A DNA stretch of 64,000 nucleotides, from positions 6,014,001 through 6,078,000 of the forward strand of contig NZ_CP139558.1 of the NCBI RefSeq assembly GCF_034262375.1. Direction: 5' to 3'. The position numbers were made by a program, and so were the translations under genes. Shown here in pieces: positions 18,704 through 27,787 of this stretch (the first letter of the stretch is position 1; the number at the start of each line of letters is the position of its first letter). Under the pieces are notes generated by a model. The model saw only the letters and a list, made by a program, of their open reading frames with translations. It did no database searches and had not been told where the DNA came from. Source of the stretch: Mucilaginibacter sabulilitoris. GTDB taxonomy: Bacteria; Bacteroidota; Bacteroidia; Sphingobacteriales; Sphingobacteriaceae.

Positions 18704-19468
18704 ATGAAAAATATAACTGACAGACACCAGTTTATCCTGGAAAAATTAAAGAAGGAAGGAAAAGTTAACATTATTGATCTTGTGGAAGAAATGGGCGTAT
18801 CCGGAGTAACCATTAGAAAGGATTTAAAATTATTAGAAGATAAGAACCTTTTGTTCCGGACACACGGCGGCGGTTCTTTAAATAACCCCTACGCTGTTGA
18901 CCGTCCTATTTATGAGAAAGAATTTATAAACTCTGACGAGAAAAAAAAGATAGCCAAAGCCGCAATTGAACTCATAGGGCAAACCGATTCTATTATGATA
19001 GGCTCGGGCACCACCGTTTTTGAACTGGCCCGTATGCTTCACCCAACCAAACATTTAACTGTTATTACCCCCGCGCTGAAGGTAGGATTGGAATTAAGCA
19101 ACCGACCCAACGTTGAGGTATTACAATTGGGTGGCCTCATCAGGCAAAACTCATCCTCGGTTGCAGGAGCTCACGCCATGAGTGTTCTGGATGAGATTTC
19201 CTGCAGCATATTGTTTCTTGGAGTTGATGGCATCGATATAGATTTTGGCATAACCATTTCAAACATATCGGAAGCTACCCTCAATCAAAAAATGATACAA
19301 ACAGCACAAACCGTTGTTATTTTGGCAGATAGCACCAAATTTGACAGGCGCGGTCTTGGTCGTATATGCAGCCTGGAGCAAGTTCATTATATTATTACTG
19401 ATGCTAAAGTTTCAAAGAACACTGTAAAGGCAATAGAAGAAAAAGACGTCAAGGTTATTATTGTTTAA
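18704..19468 (+). CDS. DeoR/GlpR-family transcriptional regulator
   Basis: A 254-residue regulator. The N-terminal winged helix (RHQFILEKLKKEGKVNIIDLVEEMGVSGVTIRKDLKLLEDKNLLFRTHGGG) is the DeoR signature. The C-terminal effector domain at about residues 75-235 has the sugar-phosphate-isomerase-like sequence IMIGSGTTVFELARML, VITPALKVGLEL, LFLGVDGIDIDFGITISN and VVILADSTKFDRRG. Family members usually respond to a phosphorylated sugar, which fits the kinases encoded on the other side of the divergent promoter. It most likely represses the transporter-kinase operon until the phosphorylated inducer is formed. A strong terminator follows it. Confidence 0.92.
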   Translation: MKNITDRHQFILEKLKKEGKVNIIDLVEEMGVSGVTIRKDLKLLEDKNLLFRTHGGGSLNNPYAVDRPIYEKEFINSDEKKKIAKAAIELIGQTDSIMIGSGTTVFELARMLHPTKHLTVITPALKVGLELSNRPNVEVLQLGGLIRQNSSSVAGAHAMSVLDEISCSILFLGVDGIDIDFGITISNISEATLNQKMIQTAQTVVILADSTKFDRRGLGRICSLEQVHYIITDAKVSKNTVKAIEEKDVKVIIV

Positions 19469-19476
19469 TAACTTTA

Positions 19477-19520
19477 AATCAATGCAAAAGATGGTGCTGT
19501 AGCCATCTTTTGCATTGATT
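19477..19520. terminator. Bidirectional intrinsic terminator
   Basis: A perfect 18-bp inverted repeat (arms 19477-19494 and 19503-19520, starting AATCAATGCAAAAGATGG) with an eight-base loop lies between the converging regulator and GH106-like genes. Confidence 0.88.
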
Positions 19521-19527
19521 ACACATA

Positions 19528-22380
19528 CTATCCTAATTCAACCGGACCTAAAACCCCCATTGCATAAAGCGGTTGTTTTTTACCCTTGATCCATTTCAAA
19601 GAATCTTTATTATCTCCTAAAGAGTACATGTAATTACCCAACGTTGTGGTAAGCTTAATAGTTAATGAGTTATCTCCCTGTTTTATAATTCCCTTTACTG
19701 CATAAACGTGATTGCCATACCAGCGGTTACCCAGACTTTTCCCATTAAGTGTAACCTCGCTAACACCCTCTACTTTTCCTAAGTTCAAATAGCTTATTCC
19801 TGCGGGATCATTTACGCTGAAAGAATTTTCATATACGGCGTTACCCGCAAAAGCGACAAGGTTCTTATCTTCCTTAAAATCAATCAGTTTATCCAGCTTT
19901 TGAGTTCGCTTGCTGCCATCCACATGATTAAGTGTTAAATTCCATGGTGATGTAATGGAAAGTACCGCTTTTTTTGAAAAATCGACCGGAGTATATTTTT
20001 CCCCTTGCTGATGATGGTCAAAAACAATTAGTTTGGTTTCTGCGGGCCCAAGCGTAATTTTCAGCTGGTTCTTCTTCCCGGCGGTGGGGTAAAGATATCT
20101 TTCGCCGGTTTCTGCATCCCATCGCCAGGCCGTTTTATTCGCCGCGACATCAAATGTTGCGTTAAATTCAAAGCTTTTGCTATTGCTGTAATTGGAGATA
20201 AAAAAAGCATCAGCATTATCAAATTTATAATACACCTGGCTAACAGACGCCTGGGGATTATCCGTTTTCATATATGGTTTAATATCAAACCGCTCTTGTA
20301 TACTTTTATACCAGTCAATTATTTTACCGCTGGGTGTTGGCGCCGAATGTATAGCTACATTTTTGCTTTTTATCCTTTTTATAATATCACTCACTTGTTT
20401 ATCCAGTGCTATGTGGTTATTATACCCGGGTGCTTTATGCGGATATTTATCAATAAATATGATCCGACCGCCTGCATCGGCAAAGCGTTTAATAGCTGCG
20501 GCGGTATCCGGGTGTATAGTCTCGGCTTCTACAATCAACAACACTTGATATTGTCTCGGCCCATAAGTAAGCTTTCCGTTTAGAAAAGTTGCCTTTTGTA
20601 ATATGCTTTCACTTACATAATCGCAGCCGCTGCCGTTTTGATGTATAGCTTCCCATATATTATGTACGTATGCAGGCAGTGCCCTTTCTGGAAATGGATC
20701 CCATTGTGCGGCATATTTACTCCACAGATCGGGTAGCGGATGCATAACGGCCACATCAGATATGAGCGTACCGTTCTGAAAAACTGCAGACAACCTTCCT
20801 TTATAGCCCACCCATTGTTTTAAGTACGGCCACCAGGGATTACGCTCATTGAAGAAGGTACCATAACGTATCCAGCCAGGGAATGGCGCGTCGGCAGGAC
20901 TATAATTGAATCCGTGCAATATGGAGTGCGTAACTCCAGAAAGATTGCTTTGATCGCCGGTTTGTTTTATTCTTTCCAGCGTGGCATTAAAAACCAGCTC
21001 TGTATTCGTAATTTCCTCACAGCTAATGACTTTTTTACCCGCCAGCCTTGCTCCGGATGATACAAATTTGTTCACTTCTGAGTAGGCCCTGCCCTGTTTG
21101 TAATCAAAATCTTTTAGCTCCTGCCCTATATGGGTGCGTATCCAGGTTTCACATTCAGGTATATCGATCTGCATACTTGAATCTGACGGATGATACTCCC
21201 GGCCATAAGCCTGTACCCTTGATTTAACGCCATTGACTTTACACCAGTTTAAAAAAGTATCTAAAAAACGCTCCTGGAACAACTCCATTTTGGTTATTTC
21301 AAAATCGTACCGCACACGGTCTAAAGTATCTTTCAACTGCTCGCCCGGTACAGAACCATATTTCTCATCCAGGGCCCTGCCTAAACGACCTGTTTTAAAT
21401 AAAATAAAAGGCAAGTAAGGGCTAAGCGAATATTTTCTTCGCTTTTCAAACTGCTCCAGCATATCGTCGCACCAATTAGCACCTTCAAGTTCCAGACTAT
21501 CCGTAAATACCGACCGGAACTTGTTGCCCATCAATCCTATTTTTGGCGTAATGGCATCAGACATTTTGTTGAGATATTTTTGAACCGCGTCTTTATTATA
21601 ATGATTCAAAACCGGTCCGCTGGCACCAGGGGCGCCAAACATTACGGCCATAAAACCGGTAATTTTCACCAGGAAATACAGCACATGGTTGCCCTCTGGC
21701 ACATTAATAGTTACCTCATTTTCACCTATTTGCGTATCAAAATCCACCACAGCATCTATATTTTCCAAATTAGCCGGCGCTAATCTGAGTACACTAAGCT
21801 CTTTATAGCTCTTAGCGTTTTTTGACGATATAGGCGGATCAACGGCTTTTAGTAGCTCCTCACGGGATATTCTCAAGGTTTGCGGTCCGGTAATATCTTT
21901 AGTACCCAGGGCCATAATTTGCGTTTGTTCGTCTTTTGTTAAAAACTCCCCACCAAATGGCCAGCCCGATCCTACGATAATATCACAGATCATTCCCCGC
22001 TCTTTAGCTGCTTTCAAGGTAAAATCAAGCAGGTCAAGCCATTCATCGCTCAGCCACTCATGTTCTTTGTAATTCAACGGATCGGCTGTCTCAGGAAACC
22101 TGATAGAGTTGATCTCCACACCACCAATACCCAATCCTTTAAGCATATCCAGCTCACGCACAAGTTCTTCCTTTACAATCCGGTTACCATTCCACCACCA
22201 ACGCACAAAGGGTTTTGACGTATTTACAGGATTTTTAAAGGCCGTGTACAGGTCGTTTGCAGGTAAAGTGTCTCCGTTATTAAAATTATACCATGCCGCA
22301 TTTTTGGTAACACGCACTAACGGCAACCCTGCAATAGTTACCGAGCCTAACTTTAAAAACTTCCTTCTGTTTATGCTCAT
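19528..22380 (-). CDS. GH106-like glycoside hydrolase (alpha-L-rhamnosidase relative) with Tat-like signal
   Basis: A large secreted glycosidase of 950 residues. The N-terminus INRRKFLKLGSVTIAGLPLV matches a twin-arginine signal. The mature start FVRWWWNGNRIVKEELVRELDMLKGLGIGGVEINSI and DIIVGSGWPFGGEFL are typical of GH106-family alpha-L-rhamnosidase-like proteins, as are the long TIM-barrel middle with YHPSDSSMQIDIPECETW and a C-terminal jelly-roll segment (GKVEGVSEVTLNGKSLGNRWYGNHVY). It follows a second GH106-like gene by 29 bases, and the pair is at the downstream end of the SusCD locus. Rhamnose-containing glycan is the likely target, but catalytic glutamates were not assigned and family members vary in specificity. 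Confidence 0.85.
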   Translation of the reverse strand: MSINRRKFLKLGSVTIAGLPLVRVTKNAAWYNFNNGDTLPANDLYTAFKNPVNTSKPFVRWWWNGNRIVKEELVRELDMLKGLGIGGVEINSIRFPETADPLNYKEHEWLSDEWLDLLDFTLKAAKERGMICDIIVGSGWPFGGEFLTKDEQTQIMALGTKDITGPQTLRISREELLKAVDPPISSKNAKSYKELSVLRLAPANLENIDAVVDFDTQIGENEVTINVPEGNHVLYFLVKITGFMAVMFGAPGASGPVLNHYNKDAVQKYLNKMSDAITPKIGLMGNKFRSVFTDSLELEGANWCDDMLEQFEKRRKYSLSPYLPFILFKTGRLGRALDEKYGSVPGEQLKDTLDRVRYDFEITKMELFQERFLDTFLNWCKVNGVKSRVQAYGREYHPSDSSMQIDIPECETWIRTHIGQELKDFDYKQGRAYSEVNKFVSSGARLAGKKVISCEEITNTELVFNATLERIKQTGDQSNLSGVTHSILHGFNYSPADAPFPGWIRYGTFFNERNPWWPYLKQWVGYKGRLSAVFQNGTLISDVAVMHPLPDLWSKYAAQWDPFPERALPAYVHNIWEAIHQNGSGCDYVSESILQKATFLNGKLTYGPRQYQVLLIVEAETIHPDTAAAIKRFADAGGRIIFIDKYPHKAPGYNNHIALDKQVSDIIKRIKSKNVAIHSAPTPSGKIIDWYKSIQERFDIKPYMKTDNPQASVSQVYYKFDNADAFFISNYSNSKSFEFNATFDVAANKTAWRWDAETGERYLYPTAGKKNQLKITLGPAETKLIVFDHHQQGEKYTPVDFSKKAVLSITSPWNLTLNHVDGSKRTQKLDKLIDFKEDKNLVAFAGNAVYENSFSVNDPAGISYLNLGKVEGVSEVTLNGKSLGNRWYGNHVYAVKGIIKQGDNSLTIKLTTTLGNYMYSLGDNKDSLKWIKGKKQPLYAMGVLGPVELG

Positions 22381-22409
22381 AAATTAAGGTTTTAATAGTA
22401 TATAATTGG

Positions 22410-25400
22410 TTAATTTTCAACCTGTAACGTTACCGGACCCAGCAAACCTGATGGCAATAATGGATCATCCGGTTTAAATACGATATTGGTATTGGTTAGC
22501 CTTTTTTCGGGCGGTAAAGCCGCATCGCCTATAAGGCGGTTTGGCCACAGGTTAATTACTTCTATTTTCAAGGTGTTTTCGCCTGATTTTAAGGCAGATA
22601 AAGCACTTATTCGCCAGGGCGAAGTCCATACAATGCCAAGATGTTTGCCATTTAGGCTTACATCGGCGATGTTTTTTACTACACCCAGGTCAATATAAAC
22701 CTCTGAATTATTTGCATCTGCCTTATAATCAAACTTTTTGGTATAAATAGCTTTACCTGAGTAGTATCTGATGCGATCGTCGGGATGCTTGCTCCAGTCT
22801 TGCAGAGTATCAAATTCTATCGATTTGGGGCCGCCCCATTTGGGATCAAATTCTACCTGCCATGGGCCGGTTAACTCCTTTACCGGTTTAAGTTCAGGGA
22901 AATTGTTTAACCTTTTCCCTCCTGACATAGAGTCCTTTACAGGAAATATTACAAACCATGACTGGAAAGCCTGAAACTTTAATGACATTTCTGTACGGCC
23001 ATCTTTCTGGTTATAATTAACTTGATTATTAATCTTCCCTGTAACTGCGTCCCATATTTCTGGGGTACGGTTTTTGACCCTAAATGTACAGGTTGACTGT
23101 ACTGCTTTACCATGTCGATTGGTGATAAAATAAATCTCAGCTTCGGGGGTTGAGCGATGGATAAAGTCGATCCAGGTATCTCCCTCGGCAGTGTATTCAA
23201 AGTCGGGAAGAATGGCGTTTTTTAACAAAATTTGCCTGATATTTTCGCCGAAAACAACAAATCCTTCACCAAAACGATTCATCTTAACACTTTTTCCATC
23301 AATTTTGCCCCATATTTCATCGGCTTTTATTTTTAATGCATCATCGCAATGCGGATAGTTTTTGAGGCCCGAATCCTGCACCGGTTTTGGACCGATAACG
23401 GTGGCCCCAGCTTCCACCAGGTCACCTATTTTATTCAAAACTGCAAGCGGCATCCGGTCATGATCGGGCAACACCAATATTGTGTAACTCATACCATCGG
23501 GCAAAACGAGTCGTTTATTTTTTACCGAAAGCCGGGTTAGCAAAACTTCCTCATTACACACATCGTAATCATACCCCTTACCCAATGATGGGTCGGTATG
23601 TTTTTGCGCCACCAAGTTAGGCGTGGTATCGCCATTATAAAATAAAACATCTGCCACAAACTTTCCCGACCGGAGCAAATACTGGCAACGGGCTACATAA
23701 TCAAAAAAAGCGCCCGATTTTTCCCACCAGGTTACATTGGGATTAAAGTGTGTACCCGCGCCATATTCATAACCGGGTTTACCATCTTTTGGCCGGGTGG
23801 CGGTGGAAGTATGTATGGCAATACGGTTCACGCCTTCGCAATACGCCCTGTCAAGGGCCTGCTTGAGCGAACCCGGATAATCCAACCAGTGACGCATGCT
23901 GGTAAATGCCTCGGCAGATACGGTTTGCTTTCCGTAAATGTGCGCTGCCGAAGCTGCCATTTTGGTTACCTTGTTCTGACCTTTATCCAGTCGCGATATG
24001 CCGTAGGGTTTATCATCGGTAAGGGTGCTTTCATCCTCATGGGTAAGCCCAAGCCAAAACTCGCCCATAGGGAAATCGCTGCGGCCAAGGTTCTTTAACC
24101 CATCCATACATATAGTACCCGAGCGACTTGGCCCTGCGGCTTCGTTTTGTACCAGTATGCCGGCATTATGGCATAAATCGGCAAAACGTTTATAATGCTC
24201 GTCGGCCATGCAATCGCCGAGTGTTTTGCGGTAATCATTTAAAAAGCGGTCGGATATTTCGGCGCTGCCGATTATATAACCCGATAGTACCGGCAGGTAG
24301 GGTTTGGCATCATAGCCACGATAACGCTCAAACTGCTCCAATATATTGGCCGTCCAGTTCGGGAAGCCATCCTCAAAACTGTCGTCGCAAAAGTATTTTG
24401 GTTTATTGCCAACCTTGGCGGCTTCTTCCAATAATATGCGGCCAATGTTCTCGAATTGCAGCTCCACCCCTTTGCGGTTAAACCAATCAATAGACAGGCC
24501 ATCGGCTTCGGGCTGGGCTATCATTAACCGCGAGCCCGTCATGCGGTGGCCGGTACGTATTATTTTCCAGTTGCCTGCGGGCACATCCCAGTCCAGGCGA
24601 CCATCTTTACTGACCTTGCCTGTAAGATCAATAACCCTATTAAGCGGAACCGGCTCATCCGACGTTTTATTTTGCCATTCCGTTAAAACCGGCGCCATAA
24701 CCGCTGTGGCTAAAATGAAGTTACTGGCATCTTTATGATTGGTTTTGGCCGCCAGCACTTTTGACCGCTCCTCGCTGATGCGATTATTGTCCGTATTGTT
24801 ATCGGGGATGGCTACTATGGCCGTATCCTGGTAATCAAGCTGTTCCAGCGGCAGATCAATATATTCCTTAAATCCGGGTGGATTGAACACATTATCGTAT
24901 CCTACCCTGTTGCCCGGCAGCGGTAATTTTTCAGAAAGCTTTCGTGGCCCGGTTACCGCCAGCTCTGCCTGCAGATACCAGCGCCCTGAGTTTTCGGGTT
25001 TTATCCATGGCCCGCCCATACACCAGCCCGACGACAGGTTAATACCCACAGCTATATTTAACCGCTTGGCCTCTTTCATGGCATGGCGATAAAGAGCTTT
25101 CCACTCATCTGATAAAAACTTTACGCCCTGCGGAAACGGAACACCACCCAGCCCGCCGGCAGAATTTACCAGCAATACCTCGCCCATGCCCTTCGCCCTG
25201 AACTCTTCCAGGTCGCGGGTTATGCCCTCCCGGTCAACAAGACCGTTAAACCACCACCAGTAACAGGACGATTTGGTGGCATCGGGTGGATTAAGAAAAT
25301 TTCTCCGTAACTCGTTTATACCAATCACATTAACACCATCAATAACCGCGGCCATGGTGTTCGAGTTAAAAAGAGCGGCGCCTGCAGCCGCTATAGAACT

Positions 25401-25433
25401 GACTTCTAAAAATTTTCTTCTGTTTATATTCAT
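22410..25433 (-). CDS. GH106-like glycoside hydrolase (alpha-L-rhamnosidase relative), second copy
   Basis: A 1007-residue secreted glycosidase. The signal INRRKFLEVSSIAAAGAALF is again Tat-like. The family start is SSCYWWWFNGLVDREGITRDLEEFRAKGMGEVLLVNSAGG, followed by VGINLSSGWCMGGPWI, the barrel segment KYFCDDSFEDGFPNWTANILEQFERYRGYD, VQNEAAGPSRSG and VSAEAFTSMRHWLDYP. The C-terminal lectin-like fold reads EVYIDLGVVKNIADVSLNGKHLGIVWTSPWRI. It is clearly divergent from the neighbour at 19528 (different lengths and internal sequence), so the two probably cleave different linkages in the same glycan. Local base composition is more GC-rich than in the neighbour, noted by eye only. Confidence 0.86.
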   Translation of the reverse strand: MNINRRKFLEVSSIAAAGAALFNSNTMAAVIDGVNVIGINELRRNFLNPPDATKSSCYWWWFNGLVDREGITRDLEEFRAKGMGEVLLVNSAGGLGGVPFPQGVKFLSDEWKALYRHAMKEAKRLNIAVGINLSSGWCMGGPWIKPENSGRWYLQAELAVTGPRKLSEKLPLPGNRVGYDNVFNPPGFKEYIDLPLEQLDYQDTAIVAIPDNNTDNNRISEERSKVLAAKTNHKDASNFILATAVMAPVLTEWQNKTSDEPVPLNRVIDLTGKVSKDGRLDWDVPAGNWKIIRTGHRMTGSRLMIAQPEADGLSIDWFNRKGVELQFENIGRILLEEAAKVGNKPKYFCDDSFEDGFPNWTANILEQFERYRGYDAKPYLPVLSGYIIGSAEISDRFLNDYRKTLGDCMADEHYKRFADLCHNAGILVQNEAAGPSRSGTICMDGLKNLGRSDFPMGEFWLGLTHEDESTLTDDKPYGISRLDKGQNKVTKMAASAAHIYGKQTVSAEAFTSMRHWLDYPGSLKQALDRAYCEGVNRIAIHTSTATRPKDGKPGYEYGAGTHFNPNVTWWEKSGAFFDYVARCQYLLRSGKFVADVLFYNGDTTPNLVAQKHTDPSLGKGYDYDVCNEEVLLTRLSVKNKRLVLPDGMSYTILVLPDHDRMPLAVLNKIGDLVEAGATVIGPKPVQDSGLKNYPHCDDALKIKADEIWGKIDGKSVKMNRFGEGFVVFGENIRQILLKNAILPDFEYTAEGDTWIDFIHRSTPEAEIYFITNRHGKAVQSTCTFRVKNRTPEIWDAVTGKINNQVNYNQKDGRTEMSLKFQAFQSWFVIFPVKDSMSGGKRLNNFPELKPVKELTGPWQVEFDPKWGGPKSIEFDTLQDWSKHPDDRIRYYSGKAIYTKKFDYKADANNSEVYIDLGVVKNIADVSLNGKHLGIVWTSPWRISALSALKSGENTLKIEVINLWPNRLIGDAALPPEKRLTNTNIVFKPDDPLLPSGLLGPVTLQVEN

Positions 25434-25501
25434 AAGCTGTATTAGTAAAACCGGGTGATGTTACTACCCGGTTTTACGGTATTACTATTTAAAATGTCTC
25501 C

Positions 25502-27466
25502 TCACGGGAAAAAGAATTTACGGATATGGTAAGGCAGGTTCAGCAATTTATCGCCGCTGCCGCCATAAACCGTGGTTGTAACGGTTCCGTTATTGTACAT
25601 ATATAATGTTTGGTTTGAGGGGCGATAAATTGCCGGATGCGTTCTTCCATCACCAAAATAATCGCCCGGTGCGGGTATGTCCCCTGCAACCGGTGTTAAA
25701 ACCGTTACGTTATTGACGCCTGTATTCGCGCTGTCCAAATGCCATATACCTGTAGCCGGATCATAAATGGCCACATCTGTTTTGCCGTCGCCATTGTAAT
25801 CACCCGGTACCGGTATATAACCGGCATCGCCGTAATGTTTGTTAGTGATCTGCCCCTTTACGTTCCACATGCCGGTTGAAATTTTGTAATAAGCGGCATC
25901 CACTTTGCCATCGCCATCATAATCGCCCGGTACGGGTATGACGCCGGCTTCGCCATAGTCATAACCTGTTTGGCCTTTGATGTACCAGTGATACGGGCTT
26001 GATGGTCTGAACATGGCAATATCGGCCTTTCCGTCGCCATTATAATCCGCGGGTACGGGTATATCGCCTGCCTCGCCATAAACCGCCGTCATTTCGGTAG
26101 CCAATTTAATATACCAGGTAAGATTAGCCGGGCGCCATACTGCCAGATCGGTTTTACCATCGCCATCATAATCCCTGGAAACCGGCAGATCCCCCTGCGT
26201 AGCGCTGCCATAAGTTACATTTGACATACCCTGAACCTTCCAGACACCTAAATTAAAGAAGGATAAATCCGATAACCCGTCGCGGTCAAAATCGCTGGTA
26301 CGGGCAGCAGTTTCCTCGTGGAATAACGGCCTGGTAAACTGGCTGTCGCTATCCGTTTCAAACTGTGAAATATAGGGCGAATAGGTTTTTACGCTGATGA
26401 GATCTTTAGTGGTCGAGAATTTCATTAAACGCATGTAACCGTTGCCGCCAAGTGTACGAAACTGGTAATCAGAAACAAACGTTTTTATGGTTTTACCGCC
26501 GTAAGTATCCTGCCTGTAGCCTTCGCCGTTTACGTGCCCGCCTAAAAACATGAATACATTAGGACATGATTTTACCTTATTATAAATTTCCTGAGTTTGG
26601 GTTGAATAGGTAGATGGCGTGGTTGGGCTGCCCGCATAATGGGTAACAATCATAGCTTTCCGTTCGGCATAAGGACCGGTTAAAAGCCCTTTTGCCCAGT
26701 TGTTCATATTATCCCTTTCGGCTACCGAAGCCGCATCAGTACGGTCGTCATATTCAATATAAATGGCAATGAAATCATACCCGCCCGCGCTGAACAGGTC
26801 ATAATGACTGTCGTTATTTGCGCCATAGTGACCACCGTAAAAAGGCATTCCGGCAAAGCGGGGCGTAGCGAAACCAAAATATTGGTTATAATAAACCGTT
26901 GTGCTGAAACAACTCCCCCTGTCGTTATTATTAACGCCGCCGCCTACAGGGTCATGGTTGCCCTGGTCGTGGTTACCTACCGCCATACCATACGGGATGC
27001 CGGCCGCGTCAAGCTTGGCCATAGCGGTATCGGCACGCCGCCATTGTATAGGGCTGCGAGTAGGGTCTTCTCCGTTTTCGGAGATATCGCCCAGATGAAC
27101 AACGTAAACAATATTTGAATCGATACGGTGATTTACAATCCAGTTGGTTTGGGCATAAAACATACCGATAACCGAATGATAGGTGGTACTTTGCCCGGTA
27201 TAGGTTTGCGTATCGGGAATAACCGCAATCATAAAGTCAGGACCCGACGCTCCATTGGTGACTAATTTTGATGAGGCCTGGTTACTGGCTTCACTTGCAG
27301 TTCCCTGCTGCACTAAAGATGGCTTTGTACACCCCAAAAGAACAATGTAAGGGATTAAAGCAAGCGCTAAAACTCTTTGCAGGGGGCTGTGCTTCCTGAT
27401 ACTATTCTTGCTGTTATTTTCTTTAATAACAATACCCAAATGTTTAAGCTTTAAAATCGGTTTCAT
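25502..27466 (-). CDS. Metallophosphoesterase fused to FG-GAP/VCBS-type repeats, lipoprotein
   Basis: A 654-residue protein. A lipobox (LLGCTKP, Cys46) follows an unusually long charged N-terminus. A calcineurin-like phosphoesterase domain spans about residues 75-390: IAVIPDTQTY, VVHLGDISENG, MAVGNHDQGNHD, MIVTHYAG and FLGGHVNGEG give the Asp, Asp, Asn-His and two His metal ligands. The C-terminal third holds six repeats with the calcium-binding core DxDGDGxxD (FDRDGLSDLSFF, DYDGDGKTDLAVW, DYNGDGKADIAMF, DYDGDGKVDAAYY, DYNGDGKTDVAIY, DYFGDGRTHPAIY), each followed by W-x-x-K strands, a likely integrin-type propeller for surface binding. It lies between the GH106 genes and the clan-A glycosidase, so a phosphodiester-bearing glycan is one possibility. 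Substrate unknown. Confidence 0.87.
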   Translation of the reverse strand: MKPILKLKHLGIVIKENNSKNSIRKHSPLQRVLALALIPYIVLLGCTKPSLVQQGTASEASNQASSKLVTNGASGPDFMIAVIPDTQTYTGQSTTYHSVIGMFYAQTNWIVNHRIDSNIVYVVHLGDISENGEDPTRSPIQWRRADTAMAKLDAAGIPYGMAVGNHDQGNHDPVGGGVNNNDRGSCFSTTVYYNQYFGFATPRFAGMPFYGGHYGANNDSHYDLFSAGGYDFIAIYIEYDDRTDAASVAERDNMNNWAKGLLTGPYAERKAMIVTHYAGSPTTPSTYSTQTQEIYNKVKSCPNVFMFLGGHVNGEGYRQDTYGGKTIKTFVSDYQFRTLGGNGYMRLMKFSTTKDLISVKTYSPYISQFETDSDSQFTRPLFHEETAARTSDFDRDGLSDLSFFNLGVWKVQGMSNVTYGSATQGDLPVSRDYDGDGKTDLAVWRPANLTWYIKLATEMTAVYGEAGDIPVPADYNGDGKADIAMFRPSSPYHWYIKGQTGYDYGEAGVIPVPGDYDGDGKVDAAYYKISTGMWNVKGQITNKHYGDAGYIPVPGDYNGDGKTDVAIYDPATGIWHLDSANTGVNNVTVLTPVAGDIPAPGDYFGDGRTHPAIYRPSNQTLYMYNNGTVTTTVYGGSGDKLLNLPYHIRKFFFP

Positions 27467-27787
27467 GATTGGTTAATTGGTTTAGGTTTTTATTGATGTG
27501 CTACATGAATTTTTAATCTTTTCTAAAAAGCATAGTGAAGGATATGCCGGGATAAAAGCCGTCCCTGCTATTTATTAACACCGCCCCCTTTTCAGAGGAA
27601 TAGCCCATGAATAGACAAAAATGCAAAAGGGTGTCATGCTGAGCTCCGTCGAAGCATTGTGGGTAGGGCCTCTGCGCTCAACCCTTCGACGGAGCTCAGG
27701 GTGACACCTCTACTTTAGACTTCTACTTTTCCTTTATATCTTTTTATGGACTATTCCTGTTTGAAGGGCGGTGTTATTTATTATTAT
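27467..27787. other. Intergenic region holding an inverted-repeat element
   Basis: 321 bases between two same-strand genes. Most of it is the MITE-like element listed at 27572-27780. No coding sequence was found. Confidence 0.6.
27572..27780. mobile_element. MITE-like element with nested REP-type palindrome
   Basis: The outer ends are inverted repeats: TTATTAACACCGCCC with GGAATAGCCCATGAATAGA on the left mirrors the right end, whose complement reads AATAACACCGCCC and GGAATAGTCCATAAAAAGA. Inside is a near-perfect palindrome, arms 27630-27656 and 27681-27707, with the core CTGAGCTCCGTCGAAG. Such GTCA..CTGAGCTC palindromes are common intergenic repeats in this group, as I recall. No transposase lies inside. 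It may have inserted into the operon and could act as an RNA hairpin in the transcript. Confidence 0.6.

Noticed and set aside
24128..24481. Open frame of 117 codons opposite the GH106-like gene, with several similar ones opposite other long genes
   Set aside because: Frames of this kind are antisense shadows of long genes with strong family signatures and show no domain or signal of their own.
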